NCBI GenBank assembly: GCA_016875195.1
Contig: VGRY01000003.1
Location: forward strand, 57,860-121,859
DNA: 64,000 nucleotides
Origin: Deltaproteobacteria bacterium
Lineage (GTDB): Bacteria > Desulfobacterota > BSN033 > UBA1163
Direction of reading: 5' to 3'
Positions 26,107-34,485 of the stretch are shown here, one piece after another (the first letter of the stretch is position 1; each line of letters opens with the position of its first letter). The position numbers were made by a program, and so were the translations under genes. The notes under the pieces are model-generated. The model had not been told where the DNA came from and made no database searches. It was given only the letters and a program-made list of their open reading frames with translations.

Positions 26107-26383
26107 GAAGTTTGGTTGGGATGAGGAAAAAAGCAGAACCAATCGGGATAAGCACGGGATTGATTTCGAGACTGCCAAGAATTTATGGGTGGATGAGGAC
26201 CGAATTGAAATTCATGCACCCCATCCTATAGAAAACAGGAGGATTATCATCGCCAAGTTTCGTAACAAGATATGGGCTGCCATATATACCTTACGCAATG
26301 ATACGATTCGCATCATATCGGTAAGGCGTGCAAGGGAGAGAGAGGTAAATCTTTATGAAAAGGAAAAAATTAGCGATAAGTAG
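26105..26383 (+). CDS. brnT: BrnT-like ribonuclease toxin, locus 2
   Basis: BrnT family toxin: KFGWDEEKSRTNRDKHGIDF, ETAKNLWVDEDRIEI, RIIIAKFRNKIWAAIYTL, then RIISVRRAREREVNLYEKE. The track starts at 26090, but that ATG lies inside the promoter. ATG 26105 fits the -10 box, giving 92 residues and a leaderless transcript. It overlaps the antitoxin gene by 29 bases. Only partly similar to locus 1, so not a recent duplicate. Confidence 0.9.
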   Translation: MKFGWDEEKSRTNRDKHGIDFETAKNLWVDEDRIEIHAPHPIENRRIIIAKFRNKIWAAIYTLRNDTIRIISVRRAREREVNLYEKEKISDK

Positions 26384-26621
26384 CGCAGAATTGGACCGCC
26401 GTTTTGATTCTGGGGAAGATATCCACGACCTTATTGACATGTCAAAAACTACTGTAATTCGCCAGGGGAAAAAAGTTCGTATTACCCTTGATGTTGCAGA
26501 ATCCCTGGTGAAAGATATTGATGACATTCGAAAGAGAATAGGTGTTGACCGTGGTGCGTTGATAAAAGTTTGGCTTCACGAAAAAGTAAAACAGGAAAAA
26601 ACTGTCCAAACCGGCAAATAG
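26355..26621 (+). CDS. brnA: BrnA-like antitoxin, locus 2
   Basis: 88-residue ribbon-helix-helix protein with the BrnA arm (SSAELDRRFDSGEDIHDLID) and the DNA-binding part KVRITLDVAESLVKDIDDIR, followed by GVDRGALIKVWLHEKV. Start ATG 26355 lies within the toxin gene, so the two are translationally linked. Downstream are only repeats for about 360 bp. Confidence 0.88.
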   Translation: MKRKKLAISSAELDRRFDSGEDIHDLIDMSKTTVIRQGKKVRITLDVAESLVKDIDDIRKRIGVDRGALIKVWLHEKVKQEKTVQTGK

Positions 26622-26640
26622 AAAACTTTAGAGTTCCTCT

Positions 26641-26732
26641 AATAATGCCATTCCTACGCAAGCAGGAACCCAGAAAGGTTCGAAATAACTCGACTCCCGC
26701 TTTCGCGGGAGTGACGAATTCGGAATTATTAG
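26641..26732. repeat. Hairpin repeat with 'CTCCCGCTTTCGCGGGAG' core
   Basis: CTCCCGCTTTCGCGGGAG (about 26692-26709) forms a perfect hairpin. It is preceded by ccattcctacgcaagcagga and followed by gtgacgaattcgg, a degraded copy of a widely dispersed 'ttcctgcgaaagcaggaa' type repeat. Part of the 360-bp gene-free stretch 26622-26980. Confidence 0.6.
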
Positions 26733-26878
26733 CGGTTCCCTTTAGAGTTGGCGAAACCTCTTTTAAAACACTTTTCCTCTGCTACTACTCTTACGGAAAG
26801 ATTTCCCCATTTTCCCCTTGTCTCGCTGTTTCATTTCTGATATACAAGGTTACTAAATACAAACTCTTTGGAATTGTC

Positions 26879-26926
26879 CCCTCACCCCCTCCTTCTCCCC
26901 TCGAAGGGGAGAGGGGAAAGGTGAGG
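26879..26926. repeat. Hairpin repeat CTCACCCCCTCC / GGGGAAAGGTGAG
   Basis: Inverted arms cctcaccccctccttctccc and gaggggaaaggtgagg around tcgaag. Same family as the units inserted in the ArnT-like gene. Followed by GGCTGTTGTCAAAATAAA, which matches the outer arm of the repeat at 28570-28702. Confidence 0.6.
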
Positions 26927-26980
26927 AGTAGTCAGGCTGTTGTCAAAATAAATATTTCCTTCGTATGAGTCGAGACGGCT

Positions 26981-28513
26981 ATGTTAGCTCGTGTGTTTAG
27001 CAGTTCGGTTTTTGGAATCGATGCCTATGTGGTGGAGGTTGAGGTTGACATCGCACAGGGTCTTCCTGCCTTTGCAACGGTCGGTCTTCCCGAAGGCGCG
27101 GTTAAGGAATCCAAGGACAGGGTCAAAGCCGCCACAAAAAATTGTGGTTATGACTTTCCCTCAAGGCGAATCACCGTCAACCTTGCTCCTGCCGATATCA
27201 AAAAAGAAGGCGCTGCCTTTGACCTCCCCATGGCCATCGGTATACTGGCTGCTACAGAAGTGGTCCAGAAGACAAAGCTGGACCGATATTTTATCATGGG
27301 TGAACTCTCCCTCGACGGTCAGGTCAAACCGATCAAGGGGTCTCTTTCCATTGCCGTAGCTGCAAGAAATGCTGGTATCCGCGGAGTCCTGCTTCCGAGG
27401 GATAATTCGAAAGAGGCTGCAGTGGTCAAAGGGGTTGAAGTTCTTCCACTGGATACCCTTTCAGACTGTGTCGAATTTTTAAATGGCACTCTTCATATCG
27501 ATCCAGTTATCCTGGACCTTGACGAAGTTTTTAAGACGGAGATGAATTACCCTGTCGACTTCAATGAGGTGAAAGGCCAGGAACATGTGAAGCGATGCCT
27601 GGAAGTAGCGGCTGCTGGCGGACACAATGTAATCATGGTTGGTCCTCCAGGTTCGGGAAAGACCATGCTGGCAAAACGACTTCCCACGATCCTGCCGGAT
27701 ATGAATTTTGAGGAAAGTATTGAGACAACGAAGATTCACAGTGTACTGGGGTTGCTCCCCCCGGACAGGGCCCTCATTGTCACACGGCCTTTCCGGAACC
27801 CCCATCATACGGTATCAGATGCAGGCCTGATCGGAGGAGGGCAGATTCCGAAACCGGGCGAAGTCAGCCTCTCCCATAACGGCGTTCTCTTTCTCGATGA
27901 ACTGCCCGAATTTAAAAAGAATGTCCTGGAGGTGATGCGTCAACCATTGGAAGAGGAAAGAGTAACGATCTCCCGAGCCGCCACCTCCCTCACCTACCCT
28001 GCCCGGTTTATGCTCGTTTCCGCGATGAACCCCTGCCCGTGCGGTTATTACAGCGACCCCAACAACGAATGTAACTGCACCATTCCCCAAATTCAGCGCT
28101 ACCGGTCAAAAATCTCCGGCCCTCTCATGGATCGCATCGATATTCATGTCGAAGTCCCGGCAGTGAAATACCGGGACCTTGCAAGTCGTGATTCTGGAGA
28201 ATCGTCCCGCGAGATCAAGGGAAGGGTTGACCAAGCTCGAAGGGTTCAACTCGAACGATTCAAAGGGATGAAGATTTACTGTAATGCCCAGATGACGAAC
28301 CGGCATATCAAAAAATACTGCCAGATTGACGAAACGAGTCAAAAATTGTTGGAAGTAGCGATTGATAAATTCGGATTAAGCGCCCGGGCCTACACGCGAA
28401 TATTAAAGGTCGCTCGTACGATCGCCGACCTTGAAGGTCAGGAGAACATCCAACCTGCTCACCTCTCCGAAGCCATCCAGTACCGCACCCTGGATCGAAA
28501 TCTGATTGGATAG
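26981..28513 (+). CDS. comM: YifB/ComM family Mg-chelatase-like AAA+ ATPase
   Basis: 510-residue protein with three parts. An N-terminal ChlI-like/Lon-protease-fold domain ([20 protein letters not shown], then [15 protein letters not shown]) is followed by an AAA+ core with Walker [11 protein letters not shown] and FLDELPEF (Walker B). A cysteine cluster (PCPCGYYSD, then CNC) follows, and a C-terminal helical domain with [19 protein letters not shown]. In competent bacteria ComM is a branch-migration helicase in transformation; many non-competent species keep it. The start ATG is at 26981. It stands alone between repeat-rich gaps. Confidence 0.95.
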   Translation: MLARVFSSSVFGIDAYVVEVEVDIAQGLPAFATVGLPEGAVKESKDRVKAATKNCGYDFPSRRITVNLAPADIKKEGAAFDLPMAIGILAATEVVQKTKLDRYFIMGELSLDGQVKPIKGSLSIAVAARNAGIRGVLLPRDNSKEAAVVKGVEVLPLDTLSDCVEFLNGTLHIDPVILDLDEVFKTEMNYPVDFNEVKGQEHVKRCLEVAAAGGHNVIMVGPPGSGKTMLAKRLPTILPDMNFEESIETTKIHSVLGLLPPDRALIVTRPFRNPHHTVSDAGLIGGGQIPKPGEVSLSHNGVLFLDELPEFKKNVLEVMRQPLEEERVTISRAATSLTYPARFMLVSAMNPCPCGYYSDPNNECNCTIPQIQRYRSKISGPLMDRIDIHVEVPAVKYRDLASRDSGESSREIKGRVDQARRVQLERFKGMKIYCNAQMTNRHIKKYCQIDETSQKLLEVAIDKFGLSARAYTRILKVARTIADLEGQENIQPAHLSEAIQYRTLDRNLIG

Positions 28514-28569
28514 ATGATCAGCGGAAAAATCCCTCGCCATGGAGAATCTGAAAAACAATATCTTAAACA

Positions 28570-28702
28570 GGCTGTTGCCCAAATAAATTTCATGCTTCGA
28601 TCCCGCGATTTGCGGGACATGATCGGAGAGGATGCATAATTTCAATAAATCACCGTTCGCCCTGAGCCTGTCGTAGGGTTAACGGTGATTTTGGTAACAG
28701 CC
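28570..28702. repeat. Composite inverted repeat between comM and yeiH
   Basis: Outer arms GGCTGTTGCCCAAATAAA and TTTTGGTAACAGCC enclose two smaller hairpins: gatcccgcgatttgcgggac and caccgttcgccctgagcctg ... gggttaacggtg. No coding capacity. Confidence 0.6.
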
Positions 28703-28733
28703 CGTTAAGGTTCGACCTCAGAATTGCTGAAAA

Positions 28734-29783
28734 ATGAATTCCTTAAAAACCTATTTTCCCCTTGTTCCGGGCTGGTTATTGATGCTGGGCGTCGCTCTTC
28801 TTTCTTCATTTCTCTCCAATCAAATTGTCATCGGAACCCGCCATCCACTGGAGAGCGTCACCATCGCCATTCTCATCGGTCTCTTTATAAAGAACCTTGT
28901 TCCTCTGCCTGCCTTCTTTCAACCGGGCCTCTCAAAATATGAGGCCGCATTAAAACTCGGGATCATCTTCCTGGGAATCGGCCTCAGTTTCTTCACTGTT
29001 CTTGAAATCGGGGTAAAGGCTATCTGGGTGGTCGTCCTCTGCCTTCTCATCGCACCCCTCTTTTTCTTCTTCATCGGCAAGAGGGCCGGACTCTCTGAAA
29101 AAATGAATATTCTCATTGGAATCGGAACCACCATATGCGGAAGCACAGCCATAGCGATCACGGCTCCGATTATCGAGGCTGACCAGGATGATGTCTCTTA
29201 CGCCATCGCAACGATCTCCCTCTTTGGTATCAACGCCATGTTTGTGTTGCCAATGGTAGCAAGACTATTCGGATGGAGTGACTTCGTCTTTGGCCTGTGG
29301 GCTGGAACTGCGATCCATGCCACCCCCCAAGTTGTGGCAGCAGGTTATATGTACAGTGAGGTGGCAGGTCAGGTCTCAACTGTTGCCAAACTCACACGGA
29401 ATATCTTCATGGCTCCGGCTGTCTTCCTGATTGGAATATGGTACATGAAAAAAAGGTTAAAAAAAGTGGAGGGCCTTTCAAAAAAGACCAAATATTCGAA
29501 GGCAATTCCTCTTTTCCTTTTTGGATTCTTGGCCTTTGCCATTCTTCGGACGATTGGAGACGGGATGAGTGCCATCCCTCGCCCTCAATGGCAGTGGTTT
29601 GTTCAACACATTAATGAATTGGGGAAATTTCTTGTTCTGGTTGCCATGGCTGGAATTGGACTCAATACTAAATTCAGCACCATGCGTCAAATTGGATTGA
29701 AACCGTTTGTAGTAGGATTGGTGGCCTCTATCTTCCTCGCCCTCATCAGCCTCGTCCTCATCCATGTGCTCGGCATCACCTGA
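28734..29783 (+). CDS. YeiH/UPF0324 family membrane protein (putative sulfate exporter family)
   Basis: 349-residue polytopic membrane protein with about ten hydrophobic segments. Family motifs include HPLESVTIAILIGLFIKN, KLGIILLGIGLS-like KLGIIFLGIGLSFF, GIGTTICGSTAIAITAPII (the conserved CGxSAI core) and AGTAIHATPQVVAAG. Transport of sulfate or sulfonates is suggested in database names, but experimental support is thin. ATG 28734 follows no strong ribosome site. Monocistronic by its surroundings. Confidence 0.9.
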   Translation: MNSLKTYFPLVPGWLLMLGVALLSSFLSNQIVIGTRHPLESVTIAILIGLFIKNLVPLPAFFQPGLSKYEAALKLGIIFLGIGLSFFTVLEIGVKAIWVVVLCLLIAPLFFFFIGKRAGLSEKMNILIGIGTTICGSTAIAITAPIIEADQDDVSYAIATISLFGINAMFVLPMVARLFGWSDFVFGLWAGTAIHATPQVVAAGYMYSEVAGQVSTVAKLTRNIFMAPAVFLIGIWYMKKRLKKVEGLSKKTKYSKAIPLFLFGFLAFAILRTIGDGMSAIPRPQWQWFVQHINELGKFLVLVAMAGIGLNTKFSTMRQIGLKPFVVGLVASIFLALISLVLIHVLGIT

Positions 29784-29850
29784 AACAGAGAAGGTCCCTT
29801 CTTTCTAAAAATGCCTTTCCAGCTTTTGTGTGGATGGAATCTTTTTTTTA

Positions 29851-29975
29851 ACCCCTCCTCACCTCCCAATCTAACGCCCCCATCCATCTTCCCCCTCTTA
29901 AGATAAGTCGTTGCGACTCGAAACCGAGAGGGGGAAGGGGGAGTTATAAGGGGAGGCTGGGTGGGGTTATTATTT
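29851..29975. repeat. Hairpin repeat with 'TAAGTCGTTGCGACTCGAAA' element, copy 1
   Basis: Outer arms aacccctcctcacctccc and ggggaggctgggtggggtt; inside is TAAGTCGTTGCGACTCGAAA followed by CCGAGAGGGGGAAGGGGGAG. The central part is almost identical to 44748-44790. AGTCG-TTG-CGACT is itself a small hairpin. Fills the gap 29784-30097. Confidence 0.7.
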
Positions 29976-30097
29976 AGGGAGAGTTACTAAAAGAATTTAC
30001 CCGTGCAATCCCCGGGTGAACATTTAAGAATACCCTCTTCCCCTCTTTCTGTGATTTTGTTATAGTGGATCATCATTCTGAAAATAGGGTGAAAGTC

Positions 30098-30265
30098 ATG
30101 GATACCATTGAATACTTCTCCGACTTTCTAAGAAAGATTGGAGCACCAAATTTTTTGGCGATGGGTATTGCTGTTATCGTCCTCTGGCTTCTGATCTCCG
30201 GCATTAGAAAAGGGTTAAAAGGGGGACAAAAGGACGATGGTCCGGATCAAGAGGGCGAAGATTAA
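30098..30265 (+). CDS. Small single-helix membrane protein
   Basis: 55 residues from ATG 30098, which has AGGGTG upstream (the track uses an earlier GTG at 30065). One hydrophobic segment (FLAMGIAVIVLWLLISGI) is followed by a basic and then acidic tail (RKGLKGGQKDDGPDQEGED). No family recognised. Convergent with the sensor-domain gene, 14 bp apart. Confidence 0.6.
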   Translation: MDTIEYFSDFLRKIGAPNFLAMGIAVIVLWLLISGIRKGLKGGQKDDGPDQEGED

Positions 30266-30278
30266 TTGGGTTTCCTAC

Positions 30279-31346
30279 TTAAGGTGATTTCTTCTGGATC
30301 TTCCAGGAGAGGAGGAAAGAGACCATCAGTGCGACCAGCATGGCGGACATGGAGAATAAGAAAAAGAGCAGGATGAGTCGCTCTTTCATGATCGCATATT
30401 TGCTTTCCATCATTCCCACATAAAGCATTCCCACGATTTTATTCTGCACATCCATAATGGGTTCATAAGCAGTGATATACCACTCATCCACGACAAAGGC
30501 CCTCTGGATCCATGGTTTTCCCTTCTCGAGAACCTGTTCCTGTACCTCCTTCATCACCCGTGTTCCAATAGCCCTGTTTCCTTCCTTATCCATCACATTC
30601 GTTGATATTCTCAAGTCACCCAGAAAGATAGTGGCTGTACCGATCTCTTTTCCCCTGTATTTAGCATCCTGGAAAACAATGCTCTTAATGCGATCAACAA
30701 TCTCATAATTACGGTTGAGGAGTACCCCTCCTGTTAATGCACCCAGCACTTCCCCATTAGTGTCAAGAATGGGATAAGCGGCTTTTAATATCATCCCGGA
30801 GGTCTCTTCTGCTATTTTTCTTTCCTTCTCTTTTGGAGTCGGAACGGAAGGAATGGCAGCCTTCTTTGCCAATGCCTCTCCCTCTTTTAATAGTTGTTCG
30901 CCAGAGAGGATTTGGGTCCCTGAAATCGCTTTTTTCGCCAGTGCCCCTTTAATAAAAGGATCGTCAATCAGACTGTCTCCGGACAACTTGGGATTATGAA
31001 ATCGATAGACAACCATTCCCCTCCGGTCCAACAGTGTCAGAAAATCGAGTCCTTCTTCAGCCATCAATGTAGAGAGTTCTGCCTGAATAGGCGTAATATT
31101 CCTCTCCTTCAAACCCCTTTTCAGGACATGTCTGATGGAGGTCCATCGGGTTATACCATCTATCTCTTTTATTTTCGAGGAATAAACATATCTTGCAGCA
31201 TTGAGGTCTTCTTTGACCCTCTCCTGGGCTTCATGAATGATCTGGTTTGTAATCAGGGAATTGACAATCAGGCTTGTCATCACGCCCATGAAGCAGGCAA
31301 GAGTAAGAAAGATTAACGCCAATTTGGTTTTAGTCGAAATCTTCAT
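30279..31346 (-). CDS. Cache-type sensory membrane protein without an output domain
   Basis: 355 residues with a transmembrane helix at residues about 10-32, a periplasmic Cache-like sensory region (about 35-320) and a second helix near the C-terminus (LILLFFLFSMSAMLVALMVS). It ends only nine residues later (SWKIQKKSP). Sensory landmarks are LDRRGMVVYRFHNPKLSGDS, ILKAAYPILDTNGEVLGALTGG and YEPIMDVQNKIVGMLYVG. Histidine kinases and chemoreceptors of this type continue with HAMP and output domains; here none follows, and the downstream sequence codes for another gene on the other strand. It may be a truncated receptor or a partner of a separate kinase. Confidence 0.8.
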   Translation of the reverse strand: MKISTKTKLALIFLTLACFMGVMTSLIVNSLITNQIIHEAQERVKEDLNAARYVYSSKIKEIDGITRWTSIRHVLKRGLKERNITPIQAELSTLMAEEGLDFLTLLDRRGMVVYRFHNPKLSGDSLIDDPFIKGALAKKAISGTQILSGEQLLKEGEALAKKAAIPSVPTPKEKERKIAEETSGMILKAAYPILDTNGEVLGALTGGVLLNRNYEIVDRIKSIVFQDAKYRGKEIGTATIFLGDLRISTNVMDKEGNRAIGTRVMKEVQEQVLEKGKPWIQRAFVVDEWYITAYEPIMDVQNKIVGMLYVGMMESKYAIMKERLILLFFLFSMSAMLVALMVSFLLSWKIQKKSP

Positions 31347-31423
31347 GATACATAACTTATCATAAATAAAGGGAAAAGTAAATAAAAAAAATCCCCTTGC
31401 TATTAAAAACTTTTTCTGCTAAA

Positions 31424-31442
31424 TATATTGTGAAATATTTCA
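31424..31442 (+). promoter_or_regulatory. Candidate -10 box and 12-bp palindrome before gcdA
   Basis: TATATT (31424-31429) is followed at once by the perfect palindrome TGAAATATTTCA (31431-31442). The palindrome would lie around the transcription start and could be an operator. AGGAGG is present just before the ATG at 31470. No good -35 box was seen at ideal spacing. Confidence 0.4.
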
Positions 31443-31469
31443 TTAAATAAACGGACAGGAGGACGTTTC

Positions 31470-33203
31470 ATGAAACCGTATTTTGAAAAGATGAATGACT
31501 TTGGTAAACCCCTAACTGAACAGCAGATTAAAAGGGCAGAGGAAAATGTGAGACAAATTAAAGAGGTGGAAAAAACGGTTGCCGAAGCCGTGGAAAAAGT
31601 GAGAAAAGCAGGTCTCTCCACTGAAGAGATTAACAAGAGAGGAGAGATGACCGTATATCAGAGGCTCGAATATTTATTGGACCCCGGCACATGGTGTCCT
31701 CTGCATACCTTGTATGATCCAATGGATGAAGAATCAGGTACAACCGGTGTAGTCGATGGACTGGGTAAAATCAGCGGAAGATGGGCAGTCATCATCGGTT
31801 TTGATAATAAAGTCATGGCTGGGGCCTGGATCGCCGGTCAGTCAGAAAATATCCTGAGAGTGACTGATATGGCAAAACGCCTCCATCTCCCTCTGGTCTG
31901 GTTAGTCAATTGTAGCGGTGTAAAACTCCCCGAGCAGGAAAAGGTGTACGCCAACCGGAGAGGAAGTGGAACCACCTTCTTCAGACATGCTGAACTGGAA
32001 AAATTGGGAATTCCTGTTCTCGCAGGGATCTATGGAACCAACCCAGCAGGAGGAGGATATCAGGGAGTCAGCCCCACCATCCTTCTGGCCCACAAGAATT
32101 GTAACATCGCTGTGGGTGGAGGGGGAATCGTCAGCGGAATGTCTCCCAAAGGCTCCTTCGATGAAGAAGGCGCGGAAATGATCATTGAAGCAACCAAGAA
32201 ATTCAAATCTGTCCCGCCTGGACGAGTCGAAATTCATTATGACTCCACTGGCTTCTTCAAGGCGGTCTTCGAAAAGGAAGAAGGGGTATTGGATGCCCTG
32301 AAAGAATACATGAAGTATATGCCAGCCTACAATCCAAAATTTTTCAGGGTGGCCGAGCCAAAAGAGCCAAAATTTTCACCAAAGGAGATCGATTATCTGA
32401 TCACCTTCAATCAAAAGCTCGCCTACAATTTTGACGAAATCCTTGCCAGGTTGACCGATAACAGTGAGCATATGGAATTCAGGCCCGGTTATGGTCCAGA
32501 GGTCTATACGGGTTTGGTAAAAATTGACGGATTTTTAATTGGCGTCATCGGCAATCGGCAGGGGTTTTTACCCAAGGGATACCCGGAATATGCGCCTTAT
32601 CCCGGGATCGGAGGAAAGCTCTACCGGCAGGGCCTCATCAAGATGAATGAGTTTGTGACTCAGTGCGGAAGAGACCGTGTGCCCATCATCTGGTTCCAGG
32701 ATACAAGTGGCATCGACGTGGGAGACATCGCAGAGAAGGCCGAGCTCCTCGGTTTAGGACAATCCCTGATCTACTCCATCGAACAGACCGAAATCCCGAT
32801 GATGTGTATTGTCCTGAGAAAAGGCACAGCCGCTGCCCACTACATCATGGGCGGACCTCAGGCCAACAATAATAACGTCTTTACGCTGGGCACACCGACT
32901 ACTGAAATCTACGTCATGCATGGTGAGACAGCCGCAGTCGCCTCTTTTGCAAGAAGACTGGTGAAGGAGAAAGAATCAAACAAACCCCTGAAACCTGTCA
33001 TCGACAAGATGAATGCTCTGGCACAGGAATATTATAACAAGTCAAGACCCGCTTATTGTGCGAAGAAGGGCTTGGTCGATGAAATCGTCAACTTCGAAGA
33101 TATGAGAAAATATATGGTGGCTTTTGCAGACTCCGCTTACCAAAACCCCATCTCTCTCTGCCCGCACCATCATATGATGCTCCCGAGATTAATCAAGGGA
33201 TAA
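31470..33203 (+). CDS. gcdA: Glutaconyl-CoA decarboxylase subunit alpha (carboxyltransferase)
   Basis: 577-residue biotin-dependent carboxyltransferase with two crotonase-fold halves. It closely follows the Acidaminococcus GcdA pattern, e.g. NKRGEMTVYQRLEYLLDPGTW, VNCSGVKLPEQEKVYANRRG, GIYGTNPAGGGYQGVSPTI, GIGGKLYRQGLIKMNEFV, WFQDTSGIDVGDIAEKAELL and LGLGQSLIYSIEQTEIP. In the known enzyme this subunit moves CO2 from glutaconyl-CoA to biotin, and a membrane subunit then pumps Na+. The beta, gamma and delta subunits are not in the window. A related malonyl/methylmalonyl-type role cannot be excluded. Own promoter and terminator, so a single-gene unit. Confidence 0.9.
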   Translation: MKPYFEKMNDFGKPLTEQQIKRAEENVRQIKEVEKTVAEAVEKVRKAGLSTEEINKRGEMTVYQRLEYLLDPGTWCPLHTLYDPMDEESGTTGVVDGLGKISGRWAVIIGFDNKVMAGAWIAGQSENILRVTDMAKRLHLPLVWLVNCSGVKLPEQEKVYANRRGSGTTFFRHAELEKLGIPVLAGIYGTNPAGGGYQGVSPTILLAHKNCNIAVGGGGIVSGMSPKGSFDEEGAEMIIEATKKFKSVPPGRVEIHYDSTGFFKAVFEKEEGVLDALKEYMKYMPAYNPKFFRVAEPKEPKFSPKEIDYLITFNQKLAYNFDEILARLTDNSEHMEFRPGYGPEVYTGLVKIDGFLIGVIGNRQGFLPKGYPEYAPYPGIGGKLYRQGLIKMNEFVTQCGRDRVPIIWFQDTSGIDVGDIAEKAELLGLGQSLIYSIEQTEIPMMCIVLRKGTAAAHYIMGGPQANNNNVFTLGTPTTEIYVMHGETAAVASFARRLVKEKESNKPLKPVIDKMNALAQEYYNKSRPAYCAKKGLVDEIVNFEDMRKYMVAFADSAYQNPISLCPHHHMMLPRLIKG

Positions 33204-33230
33204 TCATTTATTCGCTGAGCAAACATTGAT

Positions 33231-33262
33231 GAAAAAGCCCCGCTTGTGAGCGGGGCTTTTTC
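33231..33262 (+). terminator. Rho-independent terminator after gcdA
   Basis: Perfect 14-bp stem: GAAAAAGCCCCGCT and AGCGGGGCTTTTTC with a TGTG loop, ending in a T run. Located 28 bp after the gcdA stop. The A/T flanks make it usable from both sides, but no gene converges on it. Confidence 0.92.
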
Positions 33263-33334
33263 ATTTGGCCCTTCACAGAGAAACTCATTGAATTTCCTAT
33301 CATGATAATTTAAAATTTTAGTAAGGAGAGAGAA

Positions 33335-33886
33335 ATGAAAAATCGAATTCATATCCTCTTTCTTCTTTTCCCGCTTTTCTTAATGATGGGCTGTGCCCAT
33401 GTCATTTCTAAGGATCTGAGAATCAAAACAGATCCCTCCGTCACCTTTAGTCAAGTCTCCCAAGATCCTAATCAATATAAAGGGAAACTGGTTGTGTGGG
33501 GCGGCGAGATCATCGAAGCAATCAATCAGAAAGATGGAACCACACAGATTGAGGTTTTTCAGAAGCCTTTGGATCGGAGGGGAGAACCCTATGAAACCTC
33601 TGCTTCAGAAGGAAGATTTTTAGTTCTCGTCGATAAATATCTCGACTCTTATCTCTTTCGGAGAGGGAAAAAAATCACTGTGGCCGGTGAGATCCTGGGT
33701 GAGAAGATCAAACCCATCGGAGAAATGGAGTATCGGTATCCCCTCCTTTCAGGCAAACAGATCTATCTGTGGCCGGAATACTATACCTATCCTATCTATT
33801 ATTATGACCCGTGGTGGGGTCATCCATATTATCCCTACGGCTGGTGGGGATTTGGCATTTACCATCACCGCCATCGCCACCGTTAG
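33335..33886 (+). CDS. Slp family outer-membrane lipoprotein
   Basis: 183-residue lipoprotein: signal peptide with lipobox LMMGC (Cys at about residue 20). Slp-like core is DPSVTFSQVSQDPNQYKGKLVVWGGEII in two parts, then IEVFQKPLDRRGEPYETSAS and GRFLVLVDKYLDSYLFRRGK. The C-terminus is unusual, rich in Tyr, Trp, Pro and His (YYYDPWWGHPYYPYGWWGFG, then HHRHRHR). E. coli Slp is a starvation-induced outer-membrane lipoprotein. AAGGAGAG upstream supports ATG 33335. Confidence 0.88.
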   Translation: MKNRIHILFLLFPLFLMMGCAHVISKDLRIKTDPSVTFSQVSQDPNQYKGKLVVWGGEIIEAINQKDGTTQIEVFQKPLDRRGEPYETSASEGRFLVLVDKYLDSYLFRRGKKITVAGEILGEKIKPIGEMEYRYPLLSGKQIYLWPEYYTYPIYYYDPWWGHPYYPYGWWGFGIYHHRHRHR

Positions 33887-34006
33887 CTTTCTTCATTTCT
33901 CTCTCCCCGCAGGACTATCTTGCTCCTTCTCTACCAATAATAAGAGGACAGCGGGTTGACAGATTCAACTCCCATCAGTTAAATTTCAAACCTGTAAGGA
34001 GTAATC

Positions 34007-34474
34007 ATGACACGAATTCCCATTACCCGTAATGGATATAATCAACTTCACAAAGAACTGGGAAATCTGAAGAAAGTTGTCCGTCCCCAGGTCATCAAGG
34101 CCATCGAAGAGGCGCGTGCCCATGGAGACCTCAGCGAAAACGCCGAATATGTAGCCGCCAAAGAACGACAATCCTTTGTGGAAACGAAGATTCGGGAGAT
34201 CGAGCAGAAACTGGCCAATGCAGAGATTATGGATACTCTCCCTTCCAATGATGGCAAAGTGGGGTTCGGTTCCACAGTGACTTTGGAAAATTGTGAGAAC
34301 GGGGATAATGTCACCTATCAGATTGTTGGACCGGATGAATCAGATATCCCCTCAGGCAAAATGTCAATCGCCTCCCCCCTGGGCAAGGCTCTCATCGGCA
34401 AAGAGGTAGATGACGAGGTAGCCGTCAAAACCCCTGGTGGCACAAAAAATTATATCCTCCTAAAAGTCGCCTGA
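34007..34474 (+). CDS. greA: Transcription elongation factor GreA
   Basis: 155 residues: N-terminal coiled coil (GYNQLHKELGNLKKVVRPQV, then EEARAHGDLSENAEYVAAKE with the acidic tip residues D and E) and the C-terminal FKBP-like domain (GFGSTVTLENCENGD, then SIASPLGKALIGKEVDDEV). It rescues backtracked RNA polymerase by stimulating transcript cleavage. AAGGAG is eight bases before ATG 34007. Convergent with the tungstate transporter ATPase gene, only 11 bp apart. Confidence 0.96.
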   Translation: MTRIPITRNGYNQLHKELGNLKKVVRPQVIKAIEEARAHGDLSENAEYVAAKERQSFVETKIREIEQKLANAEIMDTLPSNDGKVGFGSTVTLENCENGDNVTYQIVGPDESDIPSGKMSIASPLGKALIGKEVDDEVAVKTPGGTKNYILLKVA

Positions 34475-34485
34475 TCACACTTCCT

